Source of the DNA: a virus
Virus record (IMG/VR): IMGVR_UViG_3300042507_001756
Coordinates: 1-20,323 of that record
Direction: 5' to 3' (one strand)
Length of the DNA: 20,323 nt
In this document: positions 6,331 to 13,963 of the stretch, in pieces
Layout: the number at the start of each line of letters is the position of its first letter
How positions within the stretch are numbered: the stretch's first letter is position 1
Notes under the pieces: generated by a model
What the model saw: the letters and a program-made list of their open reading frames with translations, nothing else
Told to the model about the DNA's origin: nothing
Databases searched by the model: none
Made by a program: the position numbers and the translations under genes

Positions 6331-6956
6331 TGCACCACACACTAAACGCCTCAGTTCCTCAGCACCTCTATGGACTGGTGGACCAGAACATCCTACGAGG
6401 TTCCATTGAGGAATCCGCCTGCTTTGACCGCTGCGTCATCTTTGGAGTTACCTCCCTCCCATCCCGCGCCCTCCACTTCTCCATAATGACAGAAGTGGGT
6501 AGCCAGTGGGCCAGAATACCCCTACACAAACTGCGGCATACAGAACCAGAGGAGAACGGCCCTAGGCATGAACTCCCACAACTCCAGAGCTGGGACTGCC
6601 ATGGATGGGATTTCTCGGTAACAGCCTACGAATACCTACGGGAGATGGGCTGCTCCTACCGCACAAGGGACGGCATCATGGTCCCGGCCTCCTATTGGTT
6701 CACCCTAGACCACACAGACAACGGCTATTCCCAATATCCCCCAGAGCATAAATGCTATCATCTGCTCCTATTGGAAGACGGCTCAGGCCAAATTGCGGCT
6801 CAACCCAACAACCGTATCCTTTGGAATGATGACTCCTTCGTCCATCCCAACCCAGCCACTCTTATGGAGTATGCTGTAATGCCAGACGAAACATGGCACG
6901 CTGAACTTGGCCGCAACGCCGACCTCAATACTTTTTGTAATGGTGTTAAAGAATAA
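6330..6956 (+). CDS. Hypothetical phage protein (208 aa)
   Basis: It starts at TAATG sharing an A with the previous stop. It has a clear core of conserved-looking features: SLPSRALHFSIMTEVGSQWARIPLHKL, WDCHGWDFSVTAYEYL, PPEHKCYHLLLLEDGSGQIAAQ, and QPNNRILWNDDSF. The pattern suggests a globular mixed alpha/beta protein without signal peptide or membrane segment. It resembles uncharacterised proteins of environmental phages, but this is from memory and unverified. It contains many Trp, His and Cys residues, but no known catalytic motif is visible. It ends the continuous run; a 74-base gap follows. Confidence 0.7.
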   Translation: MHHTLNASVPQHLYGLVDQNILRGSIEESACFDRCVIFGVTSLPSRALHFSIMTEVGSQWARIPLHKLRHTEPEENGPRHELPQLQSWDCHGWDFSVTAYEYLREMGCSYRTRDGIMVPASYWFTLDHTDNGYSQYPPEHKCYHLLLLEDGSGQIAAQPNNRILWNDDSFVHPNPATLMEYAVMPDETWHAELGRNADLNTFCNGVKE

Positions 6957-6960
6957 CATT

Positions 6961-6998
6961 TCAGTGCTGCCCACCTGACGAGGTGGGGGCTTTACTGA
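6961..6998 (+). terminator. Nested stem-loop between the 208-aa and 80-aa genes; possible terminator
   Basis: In the 74-base gap, CCCACCT (6970-6976) pairs perfectly with AGGTGGG (6981-6987) around a GACG tetraloop. GC (6966-6967) pairs with GC (6989-6990), and the outer TCAGT (6961-6965) pairs with ACTGA (6994-6998), with a TTT bulge on the 3' side. The hairpin followed by GGCTTT looks like a weak rho-independent terminator with a short T-tract, but the TTT is also part of the larger fold, so a regulatory element before the next gene is an alternative. Confidence 0.45.
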
Positions 6999-7002
6999 GG
7001 AT

Positions 7003-7019
7003 GGGAGTTTGAGCCTCCC
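7003..7019 (+). other. Second small hairpin before the 80-aa gene
   Basis: GGGAG (7003-7007) pairs with CTCCC (7015-7019), leaving a 7-base loop. It lies 11 bases before the ATG at 7031, so it could affect access to the start codon. It is short and may be chance. Confidence 0.25.
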
Positions 7020-7030
7020 TTACAAAATCT

Positions 7031-7273
7031 ATGAACAACGGCCTGTCCCCAAACGACCCCCTCTATTGGTTTAAGAACCTACCTAAAGAGGTAAGCGTCT
7101 TAGTTCAATTGGAGGACGATAGGCTTTTGGAGCTACCTAAACACTACAAGTTTAGGATGATGGGGGTGAACGAAGAAATGACTGCCCATTGTGAGGTAGT
7201 AGGGGGAGCCAATTGCGGCCTCCGCTTCTACCTCAGCGGGAATGGGATTAACGCGATGGAGCCGGTAGAGTAG
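7031..7273 (+). CDS. Hypothetical protein (80 aa), last gene of the + strand module
   Basis: It starts at ATG 7031 behind a structured 74-base gap, with an A-rich leader (TACAAAATCT) and no Shine-Dalgarno motif. The product has a beta-rich look (EVSVLVQLEDDRLLELPKHY, LRFYLSGNGIN) and no recognisable domain. The TAG at 7271-7273 lies three bases from the stop of the first - strand gene, so the two transcription units converge here. Its separation from the operon by hairpins suggests it may be expressed differently from the other early genes. Confidence 0.6.
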   Translation: MNNGLSPNDPLYWFKNLPKEVSVLVQLEDDRLLELPKHYKFRMMGVNEEMTAHCEVVGGANCGLRFYLSGNGINAMEPVE

Positions 7274-7276
7274 CTA

Positions 7277-8854
7277 TTACTGCTGCTGAACAGGTTGATT
7301 GGGATTCTTCTTCAGAAACATATTCTTCTCTCCCGGTGGAAGAAGATTGGAAGTTTGACGGCCAGTAGCCATACCACCTATTTGAAGCAACATTGCACCA
7401 AGGTCTTGCGGGACATTGACGTTGTATTTAGGCGTAGCCATTAACTTCTGATAGAGATTGGATGTGAGAACACCCCTTGCTGCACTTGGCGCAAATAGTG
7501 TTGACGCCGCCAAGCTAGCAACCGTAGCTGGATTGCGGGTAAGACCATAACCAACTACCGGAACTGCGGCCATAGCCAATGGCCTTACAATGGCCGATGC
7601 AGACCTTTCAATTGCTTCATCTGAAGCCCTTGGGAATGCTTCCGCAAAATCGGCAATGATTTTTAATTCATCCGGAGGGATGTTCTTTCCATACGAGCGT
7701 CGTTTAGCAATAATGTCTGCCGCAACCGTGCCAGCACCGGTGTTGTAAGCATCCTCAATAAGATGAGTTTTGGCAATAAGAACCTTAGACTTTTGTAGTC
7801 GATCAATCAAATCTTCCTTGCCAGCTTTTTTTGCTTCGCTGTCAATAACAGACCAATAGCCATCAGCTTTCGCCTGATACTTCTTGAATTGTTTTAGATC
7901 AGCAGCCTGACCGTTACGTTCATACGCAATGCTAAATATGCGAGCTTCATCCCTTGCGATCTTATAGCTATCAAGAGCCTTAGAAGCCTTGCCAGATACA
8001 GAAGCGGCTTCTGCATAAACTTCACCGGCCCGCTTACGAACACTCTCCAACGCTGCAACATCGAGAGTTTCAGTCAAAGGAATACCAACGGCTCGTTTAG
8101 CTAATGATTTAGTAACAAAGTCGTTGCGTTCAACAATATCTGACATTGTGGCCGACTTTCCAGCAATAAACTCAAGAGCATCGGTAACAACACCAGACTT
8201 ACCTAAACTTGAGGGAAGAATGATGTATCCCTCCTTGCGAGCTTCTTCAAGGGTTTTATCCCTCACGGCTTTGTCGGCTTTGTCAATTAGCTGCCTTTGA
8301 ACTTTCTTGCCCATATCAGTTAACGCCGCGCCACCAATACCAGCAGATGTGCCTAGAAACGTCACCACGGCCTGTGGAGCAGTCATCTTTGAGATGTCAC
8401 CACGTTCACCGAGACTCTCAATTGCCATGCCCGCGAGTTGAGCGGAGCTTTGTTTGGCCACCTCTTTAGCGATGGTTGTAGCACTTGCTTTAAACAAAGA
8501 ACCACCGGGAATCATTGAAGATGCACCAGAGCCAAGCATTTCTGGAATAGAAAACTTGGGACGATCACCGGCTTTGATTTGTCGCATCTGAGCTGCGGCA
8601 TTGCCACCAGCCCCGCCAATAAAACCACCAACTCCCACCCCAACTGGACCACCAATAGCACCTATCATTTGCCCAGCGGTAGCTCCGCCTGCTTCCAATC
8701 CAATGTCAGCCGCCATACCGGGGGCTTTAGACATTAATGATTTTCCAGCAGGAGCAGCGGGAGCAGCAGAAACAGCAGGGGTTGATGTTACTTGGGCTTG
8801 CAGTCTAGCCCTAGCATCAGCAATAGCTTTTTCTTGTTCTGGTGTATATTTCAT
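7277..8854 (-). CDS. Putative internal virion/ejection protein with glycine-zipper region (525 aa)
   Basis: Last gene of the - strand module; it starts two bases after the upstream stop (TAATCATG). After an Ala/Pro-rich N-terminus comes a glycine-zipper stretch at about residues 50-87 (GGATAGQMIGAIGGP, VGVGVGGFIGGAGG), a pattern of membrane-inserting segments. Residues about 209-259 carry GYIILPSSLGKSG, ALEFIAGKSATMSD, RNDFVTKSLAKRAVGIP, a motif set seen in large phage virion-associated proteins. A helical, Lys/Glu-rich middle (about 260-380) and a second hydrophobic region near 425-460 follow, and the C-terminus is Gln/Pro-rich. These features fit a podovirus protein ejected with DNA that interacts with the host membrane. 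No lytic transglycosylase motif is visible. Exact role is inference. Confidence 0.6.
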   Translation of the reverse strand: MKYTPEQEKAIADARARLQAQVTSTPAVSAAPAAPAGKSLMSKAPGMAADIGLEAGGATAGQMIGAIGGPVGVGVGGFIGGAGGNAAAQMRQIKAGDRPKFSIPEMLGSGASSMIPGGSLFKASATTIAKEVAKQSSAQLAGMAIESLGERGDISKMTAPQAVVTFLGTSAGIGGAALTDMGKKVQRQLIDKADKAVRDKTLEEARKEGYIILPSSLGKSGVVTDALEFIAGKSATMSDIVERNDFVTKSLAKRAVGIPLTETLDVAALESVRKRAGEVYAEAASVSGKASKALDSYKIARDEARIFSIAYERNGQAADLKQFKKYQAKADGYWSVIDSEAKKAGKEDLIDRLQKSKVLIAKTHLIEDAYNTGAGTVAADIIAKRRSYGKNIPPDELKIIADFAEAFPRASDEAIERSASAIVRPLAMAAVPVVGYGLTRNPATVASLAASTLFAPSAARGVLTSNLYQKLMATPKYNVNVPQDLGAMLLQIGGMATGRQTSNLLPPGEKNMFLKKNPNQPVQQQ

Positions 8855-8856
8855 GA

Positions 8857-10371
8857 TTAGTTAGTTTTTTGGAATTTCTTTCTGTCCTCTGGGGTCATAG
8901 CATTCCAAATATCCAAATCCATACCCAATGGAACGGTCTTCAGGTTGTATTCAGTAAACGGAGCAATACGATTTCTTTGCTTTATCCCCCAAGAACCATA
9001 GCGTCCTGCAACATGGCTATTGTAGATATTCAGGTTTTCTTGATATTGATTCATTTTGCCTTCAATAACTTCGGCAACAATATCTCTTAACAAAGCTGGG
9101 TTGGTTGAAACGCTTGTTACATCGCCACCAATACGATCAAGAATGCGTTGAGCGTCAATTTCAGTTAGAACGCCGGGACCAAGAATAGTAGTTCTAAGAG
9201 CACCAAGCAAGCCCTGTTGTCTGGCTTGACTTAATCCACCAGCTCTTTCTTGCTCTGTAAGCGGACCAGCATCAAAAATTGTCTTAATCTTTGCGGAAGC
9301 AGCATTAACAAGTTTATCTATGCCCTTAGGAAGACTGCCTACACCTTCAACAAAACGGTTGATTTCTTTTACGGCATTTTCTTGGTCAACTAAATCTTGA
9401 CCCAACTTTTTGAATGCTGGACCATCTAAAAAGATATTAGCATCAGATGTAGTCATCGGCATATAATCCTCACTGTCTATCGGATTAAATTTTCCGGTTA
9501 CATCAACGACTCCAATTTGACCAGTGTTGGTGCTTCTAACAGCTTGAACAGCACCACCTTGATTATCTCTACGAACGTATGTTCCAGCAGAAGGAAAACG
9601 CTCTATAACATTTCTTCCGTTATTAGCCATCAACGTGGCATACCGTTTCTGAAAAAGCTCGGGCTTAGTAATACCAGATTTGATTTCCGCATCAACAGTA
9701 GCAATTACATTACGATGCAATGCTGTGTCCAATTGCTGTTGTTGAGCAAATGGCATTGCTTTTGTCAGGGTAGCAACTTCGTCTGGACTTGCTCCAGCTC
9801 TAAGCAAATCAGAGGTAAACGCAACTTGATCTATTGGCTTTGTTTCAAGTCCCGGCCTTGCAATCATTGATGGTGGGGCGGGTTTAGTGTATTTCTGATA
9901 CACATCACTTAACCTTGCATTACGTTGTTGATTTGCGGCATCCGTCAGGGCTTGCTGTTGGATAAAGCTCTCAATTGCCCGTGGTTTTTGCAGCAGTTTT
10001 TCCGTCTGAGAAACAAACCCCTCTAGTTTACCAATGGAAATTTTAGGGATGTCTTCAAGTGAAAATCCTTCAAGTGCTTCTGGACGAATAGGAGCCTTGC
10101 CACCGTAAGCCGAGGGATTGGCCCTGAAGTTGTTCATCGACTGAATTGCTTCACCGATGTTGCTTCTTGCCTGCGTCTCAAGAAAATCGCGCTTCTGCTT
10201 GTTCTGTTGATAGTTCTGGATGCCACTACCGATTTGTTGGCCAAGATTGGCAAACATTTGGCCGTATGCTTGGCCGCCTGCTTGGATGCTTTGTGCAGCA
10301 GATTGCGCCCCCTGTGTGATGGGGGAGTAGTCAATGCGACCTAGGGCGGGATTTACGGAGCTTCCAATCAT
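8857..10371 (-). CDS. Putative internal virion protein (504 aa)
   Basis: The N-terminal 60 residues are Gln/Ala/Gly-rich and helical (QGAQSAAQSIQAGGQAYGQ, LGQQIGSGIQNYQQNKQ), a common start of phage virion/ejection proteins. The middle is mostly helical. About residues 375-425 hold GGLSQARQQGLLGALRTTIL then GPGVLTEIDAQRILDRIGGD, and the C-terminus ends in LDIWNAMTPEDRKKFQ. No catalytic motif is visible. It lies directly upstream of the glycine-zipper protein and downstream of the repeat protein and PP-loop gene, consistent with an internal core component. The leader is A/T-rich without Shine-Dalgarno. Confidence 0.6.
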   Translation of the reverse strand: MIGSSVNPALGRIDYSPITQGAQSAAQSIQAGGQAYGQMFANLGQQIGSGIQNYQQNKQKRDFLETQARSNIGEAIQSMNNFRANPSAYGGKAPIRPEALEGFSLEDIPKISIGKLEGFVSQTEKLLQKPRAIESFIQQQALTDAANQQRNARLSDVYQKYTKPAPPSMIARPGLETKPIDQVAFTSDLLRAGASPDEVATLTKAMPFAQQQQLDTALHRNVIATVDAEIKSGITKPELFQKRYATLMANNGRNVIERFPSAGTYVRRDNQGGAVQAVRSTNTGQIGVVDVTGKFNPIDSEDYMPMTTSDANIFLDGPAFKKLGQDLVDQENAVKEINRFVEGVGSLPKGIDKLVNAASAKIKTIFDAGPLTEQERAGGLSQARQQGLLGALRTTILGPGVLTEIDAQRILDRIGGDVTSVSTNPALLRDIVAEVIEGKMNQYQENLNIYNSHVAGRYGSWGIKQRNRIAPFTEYNLKTVPLGMDLDIWNAMTPEDRKKFQKTN

Positions 10372-10384
10372 AAAAATAGTGTTG

Positions 10385-11188
10385 TTACTGCCTCATGTAA
10401 ACTGGGTCCATTCTAGCAGCCCAACGAAGTTGCTCTGAAACATTGCTAACCAGAGCCCCGCCCATCTTTGGGCACGGAACAGAATTGGGTGAAGACTTGC
10501 TCATACAGGCCGTGCAAGCCGAGAAATAGTCTGGATTCATGCTCTTATCCTCGCGCTCCTTCCACTTACCATTCTCCTTCACATATCTGGTGTGGTGGAT
10601 AGGGACATTGTTCTCCTCGGTGTATCGCCATAAATCGTCATCCGTAAACATCCTAATAGGAAAGGCCGCACTTGCGCTTTCAAGGTTTACTGCAATGTCT
10701 GAATTCAAGGGAACACTCCCGTAGATCGGGTCGCTATCCGTGGACTTGTGCCCATGAAAAACAAAGTCCCAAGGGTATTTGAATGAACCTGTTGGCTTGA
10801 GGTAGATGTCTTTTAGACCGCAAACAAACTGTTCTCCTTCCTGTGGGGAACGAATACCGGTTGGAACCATGCAAGTTTGCTTTCCAATTGGGTAGTAATT
10901 TACTATTTCAACCTCTCCGTTGTGCTCTTGGATTTCGGTTGATAGTGGCGGATAGTCGTAAACAGTTAGGTTAAAACCATCTATGACGCTGTTCGCAAAG
11001 CGATACCTATGCGGCTGGAATGCCTCTCGGTGAAATATCACCGGGATATTGCGGATGTGTCTTAGAACCAAATCCAGAACAACCATGCTGTCCTTACCGA
11101 AGGAACACATGATTGCCGGATTCTGGGCACGCTTTAGCGTTTGCTCAATGAGGGCATGAGCATAATCAATCTTGTTTTGGTATTGCAT
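10385..11188 (-). CDS. PAPS-reductase-like PP-loop protein (phosphoadenosine phosphosulfate reductase family)
   Basis: 267 aa. The PP-loop SFGKDSMVVLDL (residues 29-40) is the nucleotide-binding motif of the PAPS reductase/ATP-pyrophosphatase family. Further family-like segments are GHKSTDSDP (146-154) and PIRMFTDDDLWRYTEENNVP (177-196). A Cys cluster follows: Cys225-x2-Cys228 and Cys239 (FSACTACMSK, PCPKMGG), possibly a zinc or iron-sulfur site. Family members activate or reduce sulfate, thiolate tRNA, or, as DndC-type proteins, act in DNA phosphorothioation. No Dnd/Ssp partner is visible. The start (TAATG) overlaps the upstream repeat-protein stop, so it is co-translated with virion genes. 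Which reaction it catalyses cannot be told. Confidence 0.85.
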   Translation of the reverse strand: MQYQNKIDYAHALIEQTLKRAQNPAIMCSFGKDSMVVLDLVLRHIRNIPVIFHREAFQPHRYRFANSVIDGFNLTVYDYPPLSTEIQEHNGEVEIVNYYPIGKQTCMVPTGIRSPQEGEQFVCGLKDIYLKPTGSFKYPWDFVFHGHKSTDSDPIYGSVPLNSDIAVNLESASAAFPIRMFTDDDLWRYTEENNVPIHHTRYVKENGKWKEREDKSMNPDYFSACTACMSKSSPNSVPCPKMGGALVSNVSEQLRWAARMDPVYMRQ

Positions 11189-13959
11189 TAAAAGGCGACG
11201 AGAGCCGGAATTCCTTTTGTAGCCAAGGCTACACCGGCTGCGCCGCCCAACAATGAACCAACACCAGAAGCAACACCAGCAGTTTTTGTAGCAGAAGCAC
11301 CCATCCTAGCGGCTTCCAACTGAGCAGCAGCAGACTGCTGGGCAATGTCTCTATTCGTGATGTTAGCCTGATTGGCCAATGCCAAGTTAATACCCGTGTC
11401 TGGATTGTAGGTTGTTGGGGTGTTGAACGTCTTAGCCAAGTCCAGAGCATACCCTTGCTGTTGAGCAGCGGTTTGACCGGCATTGCTCTGTTGACCTAGC
11501 AGCATAGCCGTTGGGTCATACGCCGCGCCACGATAGCCTTGAGCCAAGTTGAGAGCATAAGCCCTGTTAGCTTCAGAAGTAGCCGAGTCAGCTTGTCCAA
11601 TTAGACCAAGGTTGGAGATGTTCTGCTGTTGCTGATTGGCGGCAAACAAACGGTTCTGAGCATTAACATCCATACCCGCAGCTTGATTGGCAAGGGAGAA
11701 CTGATTGGCCGCACCCTGATTGGCCATAGCATACTGAGCTTGTAGCTGAGCATTTGTAAGCTGGCCTTGATTGCCAGCCTCAGCTCGGAACATACCCGCT
11801 TGATTGAGTGCAGCTTGGTTAGAGAGATTGGCTTGATTCTGGGCTCCAGCCCCGAATTGACCTGCCTGATTAAAAGCCGCTTGGTTGGCTAGGGATGCTT
11901 GGTTTTGAGCCCCAGCACCAAATTGAGCAGCCTGAGAAATGTTCTGGGCGTTCTGCAATTGAGCCTGATTAAAGGCAGATGCGCCAAATTGCCCAGCCTG
12001 CGAGCCAAGTAGCGCATTTTGCAAAGCAGCTTGGTTTAGTGCGCCAGCTCCAAACTGATTGGCTTGGGAGATGTTCTGAGCATTTTGTATAGCTGCTTGG
12101 TTGGCGGATAATGCCCCGAATTGGTTGGCCTGAGAAATGTTTTGAGCGTTTTGTAAAGCAGCTTGATTGGCCGCAGATGCACCAAACTGGCCAGCTTGAG
12201 AGCCAAGCAAAGCGTTTTGCAACTGAGCCTGATTAAACGCACTAGCTCCAAATTGGTTAGCTTGAGAGATGTTCTGAGCGTTCTGGATTGCAGCTTGGTT
12301 AAATGCCCCGGCTCCAAATTGACCAGCCTGAGAAGCCAACTGAGCATTCTGTAACGCAGCCTGATTTGCAGCAGTAGCCGCAAACTGACCGGCTTGATTG
12401 GCTGCATTGGCACCAAACTGAGCAGCCTCAGCACCCAAACCAGCGGTAAATTGACCAGCTTGGTTAGCGGCTTGAAGGTTGGCCAAGGACAAGTTTTGAC
12501 CTGTCTGTTGGTTGGCAAGAGCAGCCTGAAGCGCGGCCTGTTGGTTGGCTTGCTGCAATCCAATTTCCTGACCATAGAGACCTGTGCCAAATTGACGATT
12601 GGCGGAAAGGTCTTGGGTATAAGCCTGATTGAGAGCAGCAGCTTGAGCCAAGTCTTCAGCCTGACGTTGACGCATTGCTCCAGATCGTGCCGCAGCCTCA
12701 GCAGCAATGGCTGGATTGCTCATCTCAATGCCACGCGCAGCATAGGCTTCGCGGGTGCCCTGCTGAATGTTTCTCAGTTCTTCGGGGGAAAGCTGACCTG
12801 TGCTAGCGGCAAATTCTGCCGCACGACTACCAAGCAATTGAGCGGCTGCACTTGGCCCAGCCTGTAAGGCTTGAGCGTAAAGCGATTCACCGAGTTTGCC
12901 ACGAGCTAAACGCTCGGCCTCCGTCTGCATACCAGCACCAGCTTGAGCAGCTTGATAGCCTTGTGGGGTGTAACCTTGAGATTGATAGCCTTGCGATTGG
13001 GCCTGTGCAGCGTCGTAGCCGCGTGATTGAGCTAAAGCAGCGTCGTAACCCTGAGACTGTGCTTGTTGAGCGTTATAGCCTTGGGATTGAGCTAATGCGG
13101 CATTGTAGCCTTGGGATTGGGCTAGAGCAGCGTTGTATCCTTGAGCCGAGGCTTGTTGGGCATTGTAGCCCTGAGACTGCGCTAGAGCCGCATTATAGCC
13201 CTGTGCGGAAGCTTGTGCGGGATTGTAACCCTGAGCCCCAACTTGTGCGGCGTTGTATCCACCTAGACCTACTTGCGGAGCACTACCAAGCAAAGAGGCT
13301 TGGGCTGGATTGAATTGAAGATCACCAAACTGTTGAGCGTTAAAAGCCGCCGTCCGCATTGGAGCATAGGCATCAGGAACTCGCCTCAAATCTTCGGCCC
13401 TCTGCAAACTTCCCTGAATCTGTGGATTTAGCTGATTGTAGGTAGCTGCAAGTTGGGGAGCCAAAGCAGCAACATCCGCCGCTCCCGCTGTTCGTAGGGC
13501 GGTATTTGCCGCCGTCTCTACGCCACTCGTAACACCAGCAGCTTGTTTTAGAAGATCGAGGCTACCACCTTGGGTAGTTGTAAACTGAGGTGTAAGCCCT
13601 TCGGCGTCAGCAGCAGCCTTAGCGTATTGCTCAAGACTTCCATATGTCTGAGCATAGCCGGGGTCATTGTTGAAATTATTGAGGATGTCGGGGCGAGCAG
13701 CAAGAAACGCCTGAACATCAAATTGTGGTGCGCCAGCCTGAAATTGGCCAAGGTCTCTAAGTCCCTGAGCACCCAACTGAGGACGTGCCGCAGCTTCAGC
13801 CCCAAGGAGGGCTGTAAGCGTCTGTGGGTTGGCTATGCCTGCAAGATAGTCACGGGTAGCTTGGCCGGGGTCAAAACCAAATGGGTTAGCCGCAGGAGCG
13901 TTAACCGGGACTTGCCCCATGTCTGGTTCATACTCGCCTGTCTGTGGGTTGTAAGGCAT
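11188..13959 (-). CDS. Large repeat-containing virion protein (923 aa), Gln/Ala/Asn-rich
   Basis: The ATG at 13959 is preferred: it lies four bases after the upstream fibre stop, whereas the frame's earlier Met at 14025 would overlap that gene by 62 bases. The N-terminus (MPYNPQTGEYEPDMGQ) is followed by a FLAARPDILNNF...YGSLEQYAKAAADAEG segment. A decapeptide repeat array follows (residues about 229-328, consensus GYNAALAQSQ). A helical linker leads to eleven exact 22-residue repeats (residues 499-740). The C-terminus is a glycine-zipper hydrophobic stretch (ASGVGSLLGGAAGVALATKG). The gene lies between the fibre and internal-protein genes, so an ejected internal core or tail-associated protein is likely. 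No enzyme motif is seen; function is inference. Confidence 0.7.
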   Translation of the reverse strand: MPYNPQTGEYEPDMGQVPVNAPAANPFGFDPGQATRDYLAGIANPQTLTALLGAEAAARPQLGAQGLRDLGQFQAGAPQFDVQAFLAARPDILNNFNNDPGYAQTYGSLEQYAKAAADAEGLTPQFTTTQGGSLDLLKQAAGVTSGVETAANTALRTAGAADVAALAPQLAATYNQLNPQIQGSLQRAEDLRRVPDAYAPMRTAAFNAQQFGDLQFNPAQASLLGSAPQVGLGGYNAAQVGAQGYNPAQASAQGYNAALAQSQGYNAQQASAQGYNAALAQSQGYNAALAQSQGYNAQQAQSQGYDAALAQSRGYDAAQAQSQGYQSQGYTPQGYQAAQAGAGMQTEAERLARGKLGESLYAQALQAGPSAAAQLLGSRAAEFAASTGQLSPEELRNIQQGTREAYAARGIEMSNPAIAAEAAARSGAMRQRQAEDLAQAAALNQAYTQDLSANRQFGTGLYGQEIGLQQANQQAALQAALANQQTGQNLSLANLQAANQAGQFTAGLGAEAAQFGANAANQAGQFAATAANQAALQNAQLASQAGQFGAGAFNQAAIQNAQNISQANQFGASAFNQAQLQNALLGSQAGQFGASAANQAALQNAQNISQANQFGALSANQAAIQNAQNISQANQFGAGALNQAALQNALLGSQAGQFGASAFNQAQLQNAQNISQAAQFGAGAQNQASLANQAAFNQAGQFGAGAQNQANLSNQAALNQAGMFRAEAGNQGQLTNAQLQAQYAMANQGAANQFSLANQAAGMDVNAQNRLFAANQQQQNISNLGLIGQADSATSEANRAYALNLAQGYRGAAYDPTAMLLGQQSNAGQTAAQQQGYALDLAKTFNTPTTYNPDTGINLALANQANITNRDIAQQSAAAQLEAARMGASATKTAGVASGVGSLLGGAAGVALATKGIPALVAF
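11740..12465 (-). repeat. Eleven tandem 66-bp units encoding a 22-residue helical repeat
   Basis: Starting at NQAGQF or SQANQF-type residues, the units recur exactly every 22 residues, eleven times, with no insertions or deletions. Each unit splits into two 11-residue halves of the type SQANQFGASAF and NQAQLQNALLG. The 11-residue spacing suits a hendecad-type helical assembly. The last unit is the most diverged (NQAGMFRAEAG). Confidence 0.9.
12976..13275 (-). repeat. Ten tandem 30-bp units encoding the decapeptide GYNAALAQSQ-type array
   Basis: Each 30-base unit encodes ten residues around GYN; variants include GYNAALAQSQ, GYNAQQASAQ and GYDAAQAQSQ. Degenerate copies continue upstream (FNAQQFGDLQ, FNPAQASLLG). 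Units at 13081-13110, 13111-13140 and 13171-13200 encode the identical peptide with different codons at most positions. The array is in frame and without gaps, so it belongs to the protein and is not a CRISPR. Confidence 0.9.
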
Positions 13960-13963
13960 AAAA

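Noticed and set aside
6961-7030. Hammerhead ribozyme (CTGACGA seen in the hairpin)
   Set aside because: The CTGACGA is the loop and stem edge of a plain hairpin; no GAAA segment or cleavage-site helix nearby.
12036-12867. Long frames in other phases across the repeat region (both strands)
   Set aside because: Shadows of the 66-bp and 30-bp in-frame repeats; Leu- or Ser-rich, no motifs.
12976-13275. Possible CRISPR array (regular 30-base units)
   Set aside because: The units are contiguous, in frame within a long gene and encode a peptide repeat, with no spacers.
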